Source: Acorus gramineus (lineage: Eukaryota; Streptophyta; Magnoliopsida; Acorales; Acoraceae). Taken from it: a stretch of DNA of 64,000 bases. Made by a program: the position numbers and the translations under genes. This document shows, one piece after another, positions 47,613 to 58,576 of this stretch (its first letter is position 1; each line of letters opens with the position of its first letter). The stretch covers positions 17,480,895-17,544,894 of the forward strand of contig CM060853.1 of assembly GCA_030737835.1 (NCBI GenBank), read 5' to 3'. Below the pieces are notes generated by a model, which saw nothing but the letters and a program-made list of their open reading frames with translations, had not been told where the DNA came from and did not search any database.

Positions 47613-47722
47613 ATATATGCCATCATTTGATATTTTGAATAGGTTACCTACGTACCTTAGGCATATGCACTTCTTTATTTAGATATGTCACACGTTCCCT
47701 TGTGAGTGCCAGTACTCTAGAT

Positions 47723-48200
47723 TAAGTCTGTCAATCGGACGGAAACGGATTGAATATGTTAATATCTATATCCTAACTTTCGGATTCAGATACGGATATT
47801 AATTTTCGGATTCGGATCCCTTCGGATATGAATCAGATACGAATAATTTTTGAATAATTGACATGTTTAAATATTGACATTAATTTAGATAATCAAGTGA
47901 TATTTTAAAGAGATGTTAAAATTAAAATTGAGATTTTTTAGGCTTATTCTCTTTTTCAAATATTATACATTAAGAATTTAATAGTATTATAATACATTAT
48001 CATTGTGTTTAATCATGCAAGATAACAATATGGATAATATATAATTCAAATATATATATATTTTTATGATACATGTCAGATACGGATATTTTCAGATCGG
48101 ATAGATTGATAACTCTGAATCTTAGAATATCAGATATTTTTTATTTTTTTAATACAGATTCGGATAGGATTCGGATTTTTTTTTATGTTTGACAGGCTTA
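47723..48200. mobile_element. hAT-type MITE, GGATACGGAT-rich family, copy 2
   Basis: This 478-bp element opens TAAGTCTGTCAA and closes TTGACAGGCTTA, terminal inverted repeats with one mismatch. It is flanked by perfect 8-bp direct repeats CTCTAGAT (47715-47722 and 48201-48208), diagnostic of a hAT insertion. The subterminal parts repeat GGATACGGAT-like motifs, and the core is AT-rich and non-coding. It is a sister of 7918-8481. Confidence 0.85.
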
Positions 48201-48209
48201 CTCTAGATG

Positions 48210-49690
48210 CAACCAAACATGGATTCAATTGTTGGTTCCTAAAGGAGTGGGCCACAGTTATCCTTCCAAATATTTTTTGAAGAGTCCCTGAAGAATATGG
48301 CAAAAGAGAGTAGAAAAAGGGCATGGAATTAGATATGGAAACAAGGCATTACAGGAATGTGAATAGTGGACTTGACATATATCAATGGAAGCTGGTACAC
48401 AGCCCTATTTGGCTAACGTGGTATTAACTAGGTAACATGTAATTTTTGTTTTATGGGTAAGGGTGTATATGCATTGTATATGTTTTATTTTTGTGAATTA
48501 TATGCTTTAATTTGTAGCCTTTATCAATTATCATTGGGTCTTTTTCATGATGATGTGAAATCCCAACATTAGTTAAAAATTTATTAGTTAAAATGTATAG
48601 AATCTCTCACAAAACATGCACATCAGGTAACTCTGAAAAATTCAAACTTGAATCTATGATTCTTACTATATTAACGTAAACGTGATTGTAGAGTCACATT
48701 TACATAAATTGATAGATGAAAGGTTTATTTGTCCTACACGAAAAGGTTATTTCAAAAGGAATCATTAAGTAGATCATAAGATCAGGATCAAGGAGTGAAG
48801 GTGTATTTCCAAATTCCATGAAATGCGACTCCTGTAATGAAATAACTCTTACAAATCAGAATCTTTTTGTTTTTTCAAAGGTACTGATAACAACTTAATA
48901 ATCAGTAGATAATAAATAACTTATATAAGATAAATCTCCATGAAGTTTATATAAGATAAATCCACATCAAACTTACATAAGGTAAAACTTTTACAAAATA
49001 TTTTATTTATATCAGTTTATAAGTTAACTATATAATTACAAAATTTTATCATTAACAATTTATAAGACATGATTAAACCCAGCAATACAGGGATATACAT
49101 TATGTAAATAGTTTTTTTTATTGGTGCGTTATGTAAATAGTTAAATTGAAATCGTTATTAAATTACATCACAATTCATAAATAATTTTATCTTAAATATA
49201 TCTTTTCTTAACTAATAATAAGGTGTGCACTCTAATCTATTATGATTAATAATTAATTTAAATATTTTTAATTAGTAATATAAATAGATATATTGTAAAA
49301 AAATAAATAAATAAAGTTATTCAGTCTATTTTATAATCTAAAATATAGTCAATTTTTATTTGTTAAAATCATATAATATAATTCTACATAAAGAAAATGA
49401 AATATATATTTTAATAAATTGATAATATCATTTATAGAAAATATGAATTTTTTTAACTTACATATAATAAGTTAGTATAAAGAGTTAAGAAAGCATATTA
49501 AATAGATAATGATTTAATTTTATAAAAATAATAAATCTAGTATTATGTTTTAATTAAATTGAATTGATCATTTTTTAATCAAAATAAAAAAATTTAACAG
49601 GTATATACATCATCTCCTCATCTAATTAAATGTATGTCGATTTAATAAATTGGATGCTTCACACGATTGCATTTGGTATGTCGGTCTAAG
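48210..49690. other. Intergenic, AT-rich, no gene seen
   Basis: 48210-48330 read on the minus strand could continue the decayed element that carries the RNase H remnant, but no motif is certain. 48890-49660 is extremely AT-rich (matrix-attachment-like composition) and has no ORF of note. Confidence 0.45.
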
Positions 49691-49828
49691 GTCGCTTTTC
49701 TATAACACTTGCGATTCTCTGATTAATCTCTTTTGTTTTCTTCCTTCGATTCTGACGCGAGGATTGACGAAACCGGACTTCTTTGCCCCCAATCGGCATC
49801 CAATCCCGAATCCCTGAAGAAACAAAAA

Positions 49829-52800
49829 ATGGTGTTCGTCAAGGGTTTCGACGGGAAAACCCTAATCATCGACGCGAACCCAAGCTCCACCTCCCTCCGA
49901 TCCCTCCAACTCCTCATCGAGTCCCGATCCGGCATCCCCACCTCCGCCCAGCGCCTCTTCCTCTCCTCCCGCCGCCTCATCCCGGGCGGAGAACCCTCCG
50001 CGCTTCCCTTGTCGTCCCTGGGCGTCCGCGCCGACTCTACTCTCTCCCTCCACCTCCCCCTCCTCGGCGGAATGCAGGCCCCCGCCCCTCCCCGCCCCCG
50101 CCTCGAGTTCCTCAGCACCAAGCCTCCCCCCAACTACGTCGCCGGTCTCGGCCGTGGCGCCACTGGCTTCACCACCCGATCCGACATCGGCCCGGCCCGC
50201 GCCGCCCCCGACCTCCCCGACCGCGCCGCCGCAGCTGCCGCCATCGGCGCCCCCGCTGGCCCCCCCACCTCCGCCGGCCGCGGCCGCGGCAAGGCCCCGG
50301 CGGGTGAGGACGACGACGACGACGAGGCGGACGACAAGGGGTACGACGAGAACCAGAAGTTCGACGAGTTCGAAGGGAACGATGTGGGCCTCTTCGCCTC
50401 CGCGGAGTACGACGAGGATGACAGGGAGGCAGACGCGGTGTGGGAGGAGATCGATAAGCGGATGGACTCGCGGCGCAAGGACCGGCGCGAGGCCAGGCTC
50501 AAGCAGGAGATCGAGAAGTACCGCGCCTCGAACCCGAAGATCACGGAGCAGTTCGCGGACCTGAAGAGGAAGCTCTACACGCTCTCCGCCAAGGACTGGG
50601 ACGCCATCCCGGAGATCGGGGACTACTCCCTCCGCAACAAGAAGAAGAGGTTCGAGAGCTTTGTCCCCGTCCCCGACACCCTCCTCGAGAAGGCCCGGCA
50701 GGAGCAGGAGCACGTCACCGCCCTTGACCCCAAGAGCCGTGCTGCCGGCGGCGCGGAGACCCCCTGGGCGCAGACCCCTGTCACGGACCTCACCGCCGTT
50801 GGTGAGGGACGGGGCACCGTCCTTTCACTCAAGCTTGACCGGCTCTCCGACTCCGTCTCCGGTCTGACTGTAGTCGACCCCAAGGGATATCTGACCGACC
50901 TTAAGAGCATGAAGATCACGAGCGATGCGGAGATCTCGGACATCAAGAAGGCGAGGCTGCTGCTTAAGTCGGTGACACAGACGAACCCGAAGCATCCGCC
51001 CGGGTGGATCGCGGCCGCCCGGCTTGAGGAGGTGGCGGGGAAGATCCAGGCGGCGAGGCAGCTGATTCGGAAGGGTTGTGAGGAGTGCCCGAAGAGTGAG
51101 GACGTGTGGTTAGAGGCTTGTCGGCTGGCGAGCCCCGATGAGGCCAAGGGGGTTATTGCGAGGGGGGTCATAGCGATTCCCAACTCTGTCAAGTTGTGGA
51201 TGCAGGCAGCGCGGCTCGAGCGTGATGATGAGGAGAGGAGTAGGGTGCTTCGCAAGGCGCTCCAGCAGATCCCCAACTCAGTTCGGCTATGGAAGGCGGT
51301 GGTGGAGCTTGCGAACGAGGAGGATGCAAGATTGCTCCTCCACCGAGCGGTCGAGTGCTGCCCGCTCCATGTGGAGCTGTGGCTTGCACTGGCGCGGCTG
51401 GAGACGTACGAGAACTCGAAAAAAGTGCTCAACAGCGCCAGGCAGACACTTCCCAAGGAGCCGGCCATTTGGATCACTGCTGCCAAGCTCGAGGAGGCTA
51501 ATGGCAATGTAGGTTCTGTTGGGAAGGTGGTCGAGAGGGGTATTCGGTCTCTGCAAAGAGAAGGGCTTGAGATTGACAGGGAAGTTTGGATGAAAGAGGC
51601 AGAGGCTGCTGAGAGGGCTGGTTCCGTGGGGACCTGTCAAGCAATCATTAAGAACACTATTGGCATCGGAGTCGAGGAAGAAGATAGGAAGAGGACATGG
51701 GTGGCAGATGCAGAGGAGTGCAAGAAGAGGGGATCAATAGAGACTGCACGTGCCATCTACGCACATGCCCTTACCATCCTCGTGACAAAGAAATCGATAT
51801 GGCTCAAGGCAGCCCAACTCGAGAAGAGCCATGGGACGCGGGACTCTTTGGATGCGCTTCTCCGTAGGGCTGTGACTTACTGCCCACAGGCCGAGGTGCT
51901 GTGGCTGATGGGTGCCAAGGAGAAGTGGCTTGCAGGAGATGTCCCCGCAGCCCGGGCAATATTGCAAGAGGCATATGCTGCAATACCAGAGTCGGAGGAG
52001 ATATGGCTTGCCGCGTTCAAGCTTGAGTTTGAGAACCATGAACCCGAGAGGGCGAGGATGCTTCTTGCCAAGGCCCGGGAGAGGGGCGGAACCGAGAGAG
52101 TCTGGATGAAGTCGGCCATTGTGGAGAGGGAGCTGGGGAATGTTAATGAAGAGCGGCGGCTGCTTGAGGAGGGACTCAAGCTCTTTCCTTCCTTTTTCAA
52201 GCTTTGGCTGATGCTTGGGCAGCTGGAGGATCGGTTGGGCCGCCTTGAGCAGGCAAGGGAGGCCTATGACTTTGGCCTTAAACGATGTCCTGGGTGCATT
52301 CCACTCTGGATCTCTCTAGCCACCTTAGATGAACGGATGAATGGACTGAAGAAGTCCCGTGCTACACTCATCGAGGCCAGGAAGAGAAACACGCAGGTGC
52401 CTGAGCTCTGGCTTGCTGCGATCAGACTGGAGTTGAGACATGGGTTTAAGAAGGAGGCAGATAGTCTGATGGCCAAAGCCAAGCAGGTGTGTCCAACCAG
52501 TGGAATTTTATGGGCAGCCGAGATAGAGATGGTTCCACGGCCACAGCGCAAGTCCAGGAGCAGTGATGCTCTTAAAAAGTGTGACCATGATCCTCATGTC
52601 ATCGCAGCCGTTGCAAAGTTATTCTGGCATGATCGGAAGGTGGACAAGGCAAGGAGCTGGCTCAACCGAGCCGTCACTCTTGCACCGGACATTGGGGACT
52701 TCTGGGCCCTCTATTACAAGTTTGAGCTCCAGCATGGGACTGAGGATAACCAGAAGGATGTCCTGAAGAGGTGTGTTGCTGCCGAGCCAAAGCATGGGGA

Positions 52801-52930
52801 GTTGTGGACTTCAATTTCTAAGGCAGTCGAAAACTCTCACCAACTGATCGAAGCACTTCTGAAGAAGGCAGTGGTTACCTTGGGCAAGGAAGAGAGTGTG
52901 GCTGCCATGGTCAATGGTTCCAAAACTTAG
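49829..52930 (+). CDS. STA1: Pre-mRNA-processing factor 6 homologue (PRP6 / STABILIZED1), U5-type tri-snRNP protein
   Basis: An intronless gene for 1033 residues, close to Arabidopsis STA1 (about 1029). PRP6 bridges U5 and U4/U6 in the tri-snRNP and is needed for spliceosome activation; STA1 also affects miRNA processing and cold or heat tolerance. Residues 1-80 form a ubiquitin-like region ([29 protein letters not shown]), a feature of plant PRP6. The PRP1 N-terminal domain follows (about 82-245): [52 protein letters not shown]. From about residue 375 to 1010 there are tandem HAT/TPR-like helical repeats ([67 protein letters not shown]). The frame extends upstream to a TTG at 49733, but the first ATG is 49829. 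GC is very high in the first 1 kb and falls toward the 3' end. No breaks are seen. Confidence 0.97.
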   Translation: MVFVKGFDGKTLIIDANPSSTSLRSLQLLIESRSGIPTSAQRLFLSSRRLIPGGEPSALPLSSLGVRADSTLSLHLPLLGGMQAPAPPRPRLEFLSTKPPPNYVAGLGRGATGFTTRSDIGPARAAPDLPDRAAAAAAIGAPAGPPTSAGRGRGKAPAGEDDDDDEADDKGYDENQKFDEFEGNDVGLFASAEYDEDDREADAVWEEIDKRMDSRRKDRREARLKQEIEKYRASNPKITEQFADLKRKLYTLSAKDWDAIPEIGDYSLRNKKKRFESFVPVPDTLLEKARQEQEHVTALDPKSRAAGGAETPWAQTPVTDLTAVGEGRGTVLSLKLDRLSDSVSGLTVVDPKGYLTDLKSMKITSDAEISDIKKARLLLKSVTQTNPKHPPGWIAAARLEEVAGKIQAARQLIRKGCEECPKSEDVWLEACRLASPDEAKGVIARGVIAIPNSVKLWMQAARLERDDEERSRVLRKALQQIPNSVRLWKAVVELANEEDARLLLHRAVECCPLHVELWLALARLETYENSKKVLNSARQTLPKEPAIWITAAKLEEANGNVGSVGKVVERGIRSLQREGLEIDREVWMKEAEAAERAGSVGTCQAIIKNTIGIGVEEEDRKRTWVADAEECKKRGSIETARAIYAHALTILVTKKSIWLKAAQLEKSHGTRDSLDALLRRAVTYCPQAEVLWLMGAKEKWLAGDVPAARAILQEAYAAIPESEEIWLAAFKLEFENHEPERARMLLAKARERGGTERVWMKSAIVERELGNVNEERRLLEEGLKLFPSFFKLWLMLGQLEDRLGRLEQAREAYDFGLKRCPGCIPLWISLATLDERMNGLKKSRATLIEARKRNTQVPELWLAAIRLELRHGFKKEADSLMAKAKQVCPTSGILWAAEIEMVPRPQRKSRSSDALKKCDHDPHVIAAVAKLFWHDRKVDKARSWLNRAVTLAPDIGDFWALYYKFELQHGTEDNQKDVLKRCVAAEPKHGELWTSISKAVENSHQLIEALLKKAVVTLGKEESVAAMVNGSKT

Positions 52931-53109
52931 AAGGGATTTTTTCTGGTCATAGTCTACAATGCTTGGTATGTCTTCGCACCTGCATGAATATATCAAGATA
53001 AGATGGTTTTTTTTTCCTATTTATATGTTTTATGGCCTATGATTTGTATTTCTTTGTGGTGGACAGCCCTTGTATTCAAGAAAGGCCAATATTGACATCT
53101 AGTTAAACG

Positions 53110-53870
53110 TCTTTCGATTTAGCATGTGTCTTTTGATTCAAGTTCGTAGTACCATTTGTACAAATAAGAAAACCCTTCATTACATGATTTCTTCTTCATA
53201 TAGATAGATATAGGATCTGTGCAGCAATTACTTAGAAGTACATTTTGTGCAACAGCCCTTCCTATCTGATAGAAAAGGATCCCATGATCCGGAACCGATC
53301 TTACATGGGATCGCAAATCCCAAGTTTGTCTATGAAGAGCTAATCTAATTGTATTAGTTTCTAGAATTGATTTCTTCTGTGTAATACTAATTGATAGGAC
53401 CTCGTTGGTAAGTGCTACAAGATCTCGTGCATTGGAACCCATGGTTATGGACCCGAATCCGTTAGCATGGAACATTTTATTTTCCGAGTGAAATCCCCTA
53501 GTATATAAAAGATTGAAAAAGTGCTTCCGTTGTTGTGGACTAAGAAGCCTTCGTATCTTAATGCATGTATTGAATTTCTTCGGATCTATTAGAACGGGAT
53601 CCACTAATTGGGGAAGATGAGTTGTCAGATTATGCAAGGAGACATTGTTTTTGCTAATTCGAATTGACCGAGGATATCAAATCGGATTACTTTCAGCAGC
53701 ATATTATCCATAGTTACCACATCCGCGATAGTTTCCAGCTCCGTATCAAAGTTATCACTATCGATACCATCATCAATCTCGTCATAATCATTAAGATCGC
53801 TATCCTCATCCATAAAAAACAAATGTTGATTTAGCATGAATCTTTGATCACTAATGTAACCCATGTCTGA
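53110..53870 (-). pseudogene. ycf2: Nuclear copy of chloroplast DNA (NUPT): ycf2 fragment
   Basis: On the minus strand two frames match chloroplast Ycf2, the large plastid AAA-type import/motor protein. 53864-53625 reads [16 protein letters not shown] ... [13 protein letters not shown]. 53637-53119 reads [56 protein letters not shown] and [12 protein letters not shown], ending near KWYYELE. Relative to plastid Ycf2 as I recall it, about 40 codons are missing between the two parts, which breaks the frame. The match stops abruptly on both sides. It is not a nuclear gene: no start or plausible exon structure, and an organellar sequence embedded in repeats. The limits 53110 and 53870 are approximate. 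Confidence 0.93.
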
Positions 53871-53874
53871 GTAT

Positions 53875-54268
53875 GGCAGGTTGGTATGTCAATAATTAGA
53901 TGGGTTCCTGTATTTGGGTTCTTATAACAAAGGTTGAGATTTATTGTATATCGTAGCATAAAATTCCTAGTTTATGTTTTAATTAGGGGACCTCTGAAAG
54001 ATTAATTCTCTACCTTACACTTTTGTTGGAGCGCAGATGCTTGTAACTTTTCATTCTTCCCTTTAAGAGCGGTGATGATCTAGTAGAAGAATTAAATACC
54101 TGGGGCAGTATCCAGGGGAGTTGTGCACTGATGATGATCTGACCGACATATCGTTAGAGGTCTTGGTAATCATTTATAACATTACAATTACAGCAGAGAC
54201 ATGGTTATGCTTTGCAGATTATTGTGACTGCTGATTCATTTGAACTTGTAAGAGCTATCTCACTCATA
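53875..54268. other. Intergenic between the NUPT and the repeats, no gene seen
   Basis: About 400 bases with no recognised coding or repeat content. Part of it may belong to the plastid insert, whose right end could not be fixed. Confidence 0.4.
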
Positions 54269-54270
54269 GT

Positions 54271-54361
54271 GAAAACAAACAGGTGAAGGTAGCTTTCCCA
54301 GCTTGACCAGAAGGTCAGCCACGGGAAGTCCCTCCTATATCAAAAAAAAAAAAAAAAAAAA
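54271..54361 (+). mobile_element. 5'-truncated SINE copy with poly(A) tail
   Basis: The 70 bases before an A run of about 20 match the 3' part of the SINE at 58263-58480: 'acaaacaggtgaaggtagct', 'aaggtcagccacgggaagtc', 'cctcctatatc' and the tail. No tRNA-like head is present, so the copy is truncated at its 5' end. Confidence 0.75.
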
Positions 54362-54399
54362 TCTTTCAAGTGAAAACATGGTTGATTTCTATAGTATTC

Positions 54400-56570
54400 A
54401 AGAAATAAAAATTGAAATGTTTCTCCAAAGCTGCCGAGAGATTGTGGGAGGTGCCTGCACTTGATATGGTAGCTATACATCCTGCGTTGATGGGTACATC
54501 TGGTGGTATTAGGTTACGTTGGAAGGGGTCTGAATGGTATATGGTGGATCTGAAAATTGTGGCTTTCTTGATCTCAGTGCTTCTGGCTGATTTTGGTAAT
54601 AATTTTAGATGAATGACAACAGCTGTGCATGGGCCACACTGTAATGAGGGAAGGGCTCTCTGGTTTGAAGTTGTTTGGGGGATGCCTTGGTGTTTAGAAG
54701 TTTACTTCAATGAGAAAAGGGAGGTTGGGAATTGTAATTCTGAAGGCGTGATTCACACATCCATTTAGTATTTTTTGGATTGGATCTCTGGAGAAGATAT
54801 GTTGCAAATTTCACTTGCAAACCAAAAGTTTATTCCTGTCTCTCAAGGCTTGACTATGCTTCGGTTGATCTAGAGATGGAGGGGACCTTTCCTTTGACAA
54901 ACATGGTTATACTTCATCGTCCAGGAGTTTCGAGTTCAAGCGTTGGTGGCTCACTGTGGAAGGATTTAGAGAGAAGGTTACTTTGTTCAAATATAACCAG
55001 TGTGGAAGACAAAGTGGTCCAGAAGTTAGTAAGAAATCTAAAGATGCTGAAGCTCAAATTATGTGTTTGGTAAGACCTACAAGTGGGAAAGAAATGACCA
55101 AAAAGAAGACCAGTATGGGTTTTCGTCAAGATGGATTAAGTGGAAAAGGGATTGTGTGCCATCTACAAGATTTTCTGTTCTTGTTAATTCCAAACCAGTT
55201 GGTTTATTTAGACCACGGGTCTGAGACAGGGTGATCCATCATCTTCTCTCTTATTCATTCTTGCTGCAAATGTGCTAAATAGAATGGTTAAATGGGCTAC
55301 AGAATGAGCCAAAAAGAATTATATATTTCTCCTCTGTGGTATGCGAATGGTACTTTGTTAATTTGTGATGGAAGCACCAACAACATTGGAGATTTAAAAT
55401 GATATTTAGGTGCTTCAGTTTTAAATTTCAAATTTTCAAAAAATTTCAATTGCTGGGGTGAATATGTCTGTTGAAGAGATCAGTGGACATCAGTACATCT
55501 GCAATGTAGGGTTCATGATCTTCCAATGAGATATTTCATGCTACCTTTCCACAATTTAAAAAACATCTAATAACTGCATTGGAGGCCTTCATTTGACAGA
55601 TTGGGAAGGAGGGTAGCTGGCGGGAAGGGAGAGTCTTGGGTGAAGAATTGTTATGCTGAAATCTGTCTTCACCAACTTATCCTCTATATTTACTCCATCC
55701 ATATAGACTAGAGAAGCTGGTTATTAATAGCATATGAGATCTTTGGAGAGGGAATGAGGATTGTCGAAGAGGTGTATATCTAGTGACGTGGAGTTTAGTT
55801 ACCTCACAAAAAATGGGTGGGATCGGTGTTCTTGATTTAGCACTATTCGTAAGATGGTTGTGAAGATTCATAAAAGAACTGGAGGCCACCTGGGTTAATG
55901 TAATAAGGGAAATCCCTGTTCCTTGTAAACTCTCTAAAATCTGGAGAGATGTGGCTCCATCCATCTCTGAGGGAGTGAGATTTATAGTTTTCAATGGGAA
56001 AATCTAACCTTTGGGTCTGATTGGTGGTTAACCTTTGGGTCTGATTGGTGGTTAAGGCAATCCAAACAGTCTTGAGTTGTTCCCAAGATGTTTCAAACTT
56101 GCTGTGGATTGGGAGGAAATGGTAACAGATGCTCACCAGATTGTAGAAGACACAATGGTATGGTTTCCAAGTCTGGGTAGGGATTTATCTGAAGCTGAAT
56201 GTGAGAGGATGATGTTAAGTGGAAGAGATGATCTGATTGAATTCACTGTGAATTCTATGCATGCAATTCCATCCTCTCCTGCTCAACAGATGACAGTTTG
56301 TTTGTATGGAAGGAACTCAGGTTGGTGAGGGTCTTCTGGAAGGCATTTATCCCTCTCAATGTACAGACCTTTCATGTGGACTGTTTGCCTAAAAAATTGA
56401 ATAGAATGGTTTGTGACCTACTCTTATCTTCCCATAACTGTGATCTCTTTAGGGCCAAGTTTGGTACAACAGAGAACTTGTTTGTTAGATGTGAATTCAG
56501 CAGGAATTTGGGATACATTCAGATTTGGCTGGGTCACAATTAATGTCGGGTCTGTTTTAGAGTCTTCGGA
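54400..56570 (+). mobile_element. Decayed LINE (L1-type plant non-LTR retrotransposon)
   Basis: Translation fragments in several frames fall in the order of a plant L1 ORF2. Endonuclease remnants: GTSGGIRLRWKG, ISVLLADFGNNFR (54570-54612), RALWFEVV, SRLDYASVDLEMEGTFPL (about 54845-54900). Reverse transcriptase: LRQGDP at 55221-55238 followed by LFILAANVLNRMVKWA. The YADD catalytic box is YANG at about 55340-55351. Then come WSLVTSQKMGGIGVLDLALF (about 55784-55845) and the zinc-knuckle end LFVRCEFSRNLG (about 56476-56515). The 5' part of the endonuclease is missing. There are many stops and frameshifts, plus a 24-bp tandem duplication at 56005-56052, so the element is long dead. No target duplication or poly(A) end was found. 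Confidence 0.85.
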
Positions 56571-56584
56571 AACAGAGGAAGGAA

Positions 56585-56690
56585 GGAGTATGTCTGTCAA
56601 TTATACAAGAAATGTTTGTATCCGCTTTGAATATGTATTTGAAAATTTAAATATCCAAAATACGGATATGGATGTAGTGTGTCCACTTTG
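56585..56690 (+). mobile_element. Probable hAT MITE fragment, GGATACGGAT-rich family
   Basis: 'tgtctgtcaattatac' followed by 'atccgctttgaatatg' and 'tacggatatggatg' resembles the left end of 47723-48200. Only one end is seen and no target duplication, so it is likely a truncated copy next to the dead LINE. Confidence 0.45.
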
Positions 56691-56899
56691 AAAAATTTCA
56701 GAACCTGACGTGTATTGTAAAATTATACATGGTTGTCATACATATTTCGTTTTATTATGAATGAAATTGTAAGGAGCCCCTAACGGGGGAGCACTCTATT
56801 AATTTCTTCCCAAGTCTACACCATTTTTTGAAAAATAAAAAATTCTAATACAAGTCCAAGATCATGTTTCTATGAGCATTGGTACACTCAGTTTGTTTT

Positions 56900-57070
56900 G
56901 TAGTCCTATGTTCAGGCTCATACTATTTTAATGCACACTGTGAGGTTTTACGGGTTGTAAGTTTTTTCTTTTTAAAAAAAATACACTATTATATCTCAAT
57001 GTATATTTCAATTTGTATAACAGTTTCAATAAGCGAGTATATTTAAAAAAAAAAACTGAGTATGATTGTG
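56900..57070. repeat. AT-rich MITE-like repeat, family S, copy 3
   Basis: 'atacactattatatctcaat' and 'gtataacagtttcaataagc' parallel the cores of the repeats at 21536 and 40656. Limits are approximate. Confidence 0.35.
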
Positions 57071-57152
57071 AATGAGGCTTAACACGTCTGAACATTTTAT
57101 TTTCCTATTCTTTTTTTCTTTTTTTTAAAGAGAGATAATTCATGTTCATATG

Positions 57153-57967
57153 TAGAGGTGTCAAACGGGATGGCCGGCACGGACCGCTAAGGGCCCGTGC
57201 CAGCACGACACGCGCCGTGCCGTGGGCCGGCCCGTTTGGGTGGCTACGTGGGCTGGGCCTGCCCCCGGCCCGCGTGCCGTTTCTGGCACGGCCCGCTAGG
57301 CCCGCCGCACGGTTTGTGCCGCGGGCCCCACCTCCACCAACGGCTAGTCCAACTAGTGATTGATAGTTTTAATAGATGCCAACCTAGTTGGGATGTATTA
57401 AAAACTATAGTGATGCAATTATTACTCACCTTTTATGTTATATTAATTTTTTATATTTGTCAATGTATTTTTTAAGAATTGTATAATTTATTTTTATTCA
57501 TCAATGTACTATTTGTGTATTTTTTATTCATTTTATCATTTATTTAATTAATGTTCAATTGTTCATGTACTCAAGAAATTCAATATTCAATAAAATAAAT
57601 ATTTGTATTTTTAATTCCTTTTAGTTTTCAATTTTCATGAATGATTTATGTATATTTTTTTATTTTTCAATTTAAAGGAACTAGTAAATTCATGGAATTA
57701 AATATTGAACTTTAAAAAAATTTAAAAAATGGGTATTTAAATGGGCCATCCCGTTGGCCCGTCAATTGGCCCGGCCCGTTTGGCCCGCTGGGCTAGCACG
57801 GCACGGCACGGCGGCCCGCCGGGCTGGCACGGAGGGCCGTGCTGGGCCGACCCCTTGCGGCCCGTGCCGTGCCGGCACGACACAGTCACATGAAACGGGC
57901 AGGGCCGGGCCGTTAGCCCGGTTGTCTAGCGGGCCGGGCCGGCACGGCACGGCCCGTTTTACACCTC
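57153..57967. mobile_element. hAT-type MITE with GC-rich arms (GGCACGGCCCG family)
   Basis: This 815-bp element opens TAGAGGTGTCAAACGGG and closes CCCGTTTTACACCTC. It is flanked by TTCATATG direct repeats (57145-57152 and 57968-57975). The 8-bp duplication and the TAGAGGTGT-like end fit hAT. The arms (about 57155-57350 and 57745-57960) are strongly GC-rich and packed with GGCACGG/GGCCCG motifs, while the core (57360-57735) is AT-rich and non-coding. The Pro/Arg/Ala-rich open frames in the arms are by-products of composition. Confidence 0.82.
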
Positions 57968-58262
57968 TTCATATGGTTAAAAAAGAGGGAAAAAATCATT
58001 TATCTTGGGTAGGGGGATGGATAATCATGTCTTTTAATCCTTCATCTTCCTTTTTTTCTTCCTCATCGTTCTTTTTTTTTATTCTTGTGTTGTAGTTCTT
58101 TTAACTTGATGCAAAAGAAGTAGCTAGCTTACCTATTCATTTAAAAAAAAAAAGGCGCGAAAAAATCAATATTCTTGGTGGTAGTGGGTCTTATTATATG
58201 TACCCTAGAATGACATTGTGGATTTTGAAGGCAACATAATCTTATTCAGGATGCATTAGAAT

Positions 58263-58480
58263 ATTTTTTTTTTTTTTTATATATCGGAGGAACTCTTTGT
58301 GACTGACCTTACAGTCAAACTGAAAAAGTTATCTTTACCTGTTTGTCCCCGGTCCCATAGAAAATTCTTTTGAATTTCGTCTAACAAACAGGAGGTATAA
58401 TACAACGCCAAAACTCGAACCCAATATCTATCATTAATATAGATAAACCCTAAACCGTTGTGCTATGACCACTGAGACTA
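58263..58480 (-). mobile_element. tRNA-derived SINE with poly(A) tail
   Basis: On the minus strand the element starts TAGTCTCAGTGGTCATAGC, an A-box-like pol III promoter. It continues to a B-box-like GGGTTCGAGTT at about 58407-58417, then a tRNA-unrelated body and a terminal A run (T run on the top strand, 58263-58280). Flanking direct repeats CATTAGAAT (58254-58262) and CATCAGAAT (58481-58489) differ at one position and fit a retroposition target duplication. The length of about 218 bp is typical of plant SINEs. A truncated relative lies at 54271-54361. Confidence 0.8.
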
Positions 58481-58576
58481 CATCAGAATTTTTAATGTTA
58501 GGGAAGATAACTGTCTTAATAATTTCTATTTGGTTCCACTAATCTTATTCAAGTATCAATATTATAATATTTTGAG

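Noticed and set aside
49733-49828. Upstream extension of the STA1 frame
   Set aside because: It starts with TTG. The first ATG at 49829 matches the N-terminus of plant PRP6 proteins.
49862-51640. Long antisense and out-of-frame ORFs over the STA1 gene
   Set aside because: High GC removes stop codons from other frames. Their composition is low-complexity and the sense frame encodes a complete conserved protein.
53119-53864. ycf2-like frames as functional nuclear genes
   Set aside because: They cover only a small part of Ycf2, carry an internal deletion and frame break, and lack a targeting sequence.
57142-58095. Pro/Arg/Ala-rich ORFs in the GC-rich arms near 57.2 and 57.8 kb
   Set aside because: They are translations of the motif arrays of a hAT MITE, which has clear terminal repeats and target duplications.
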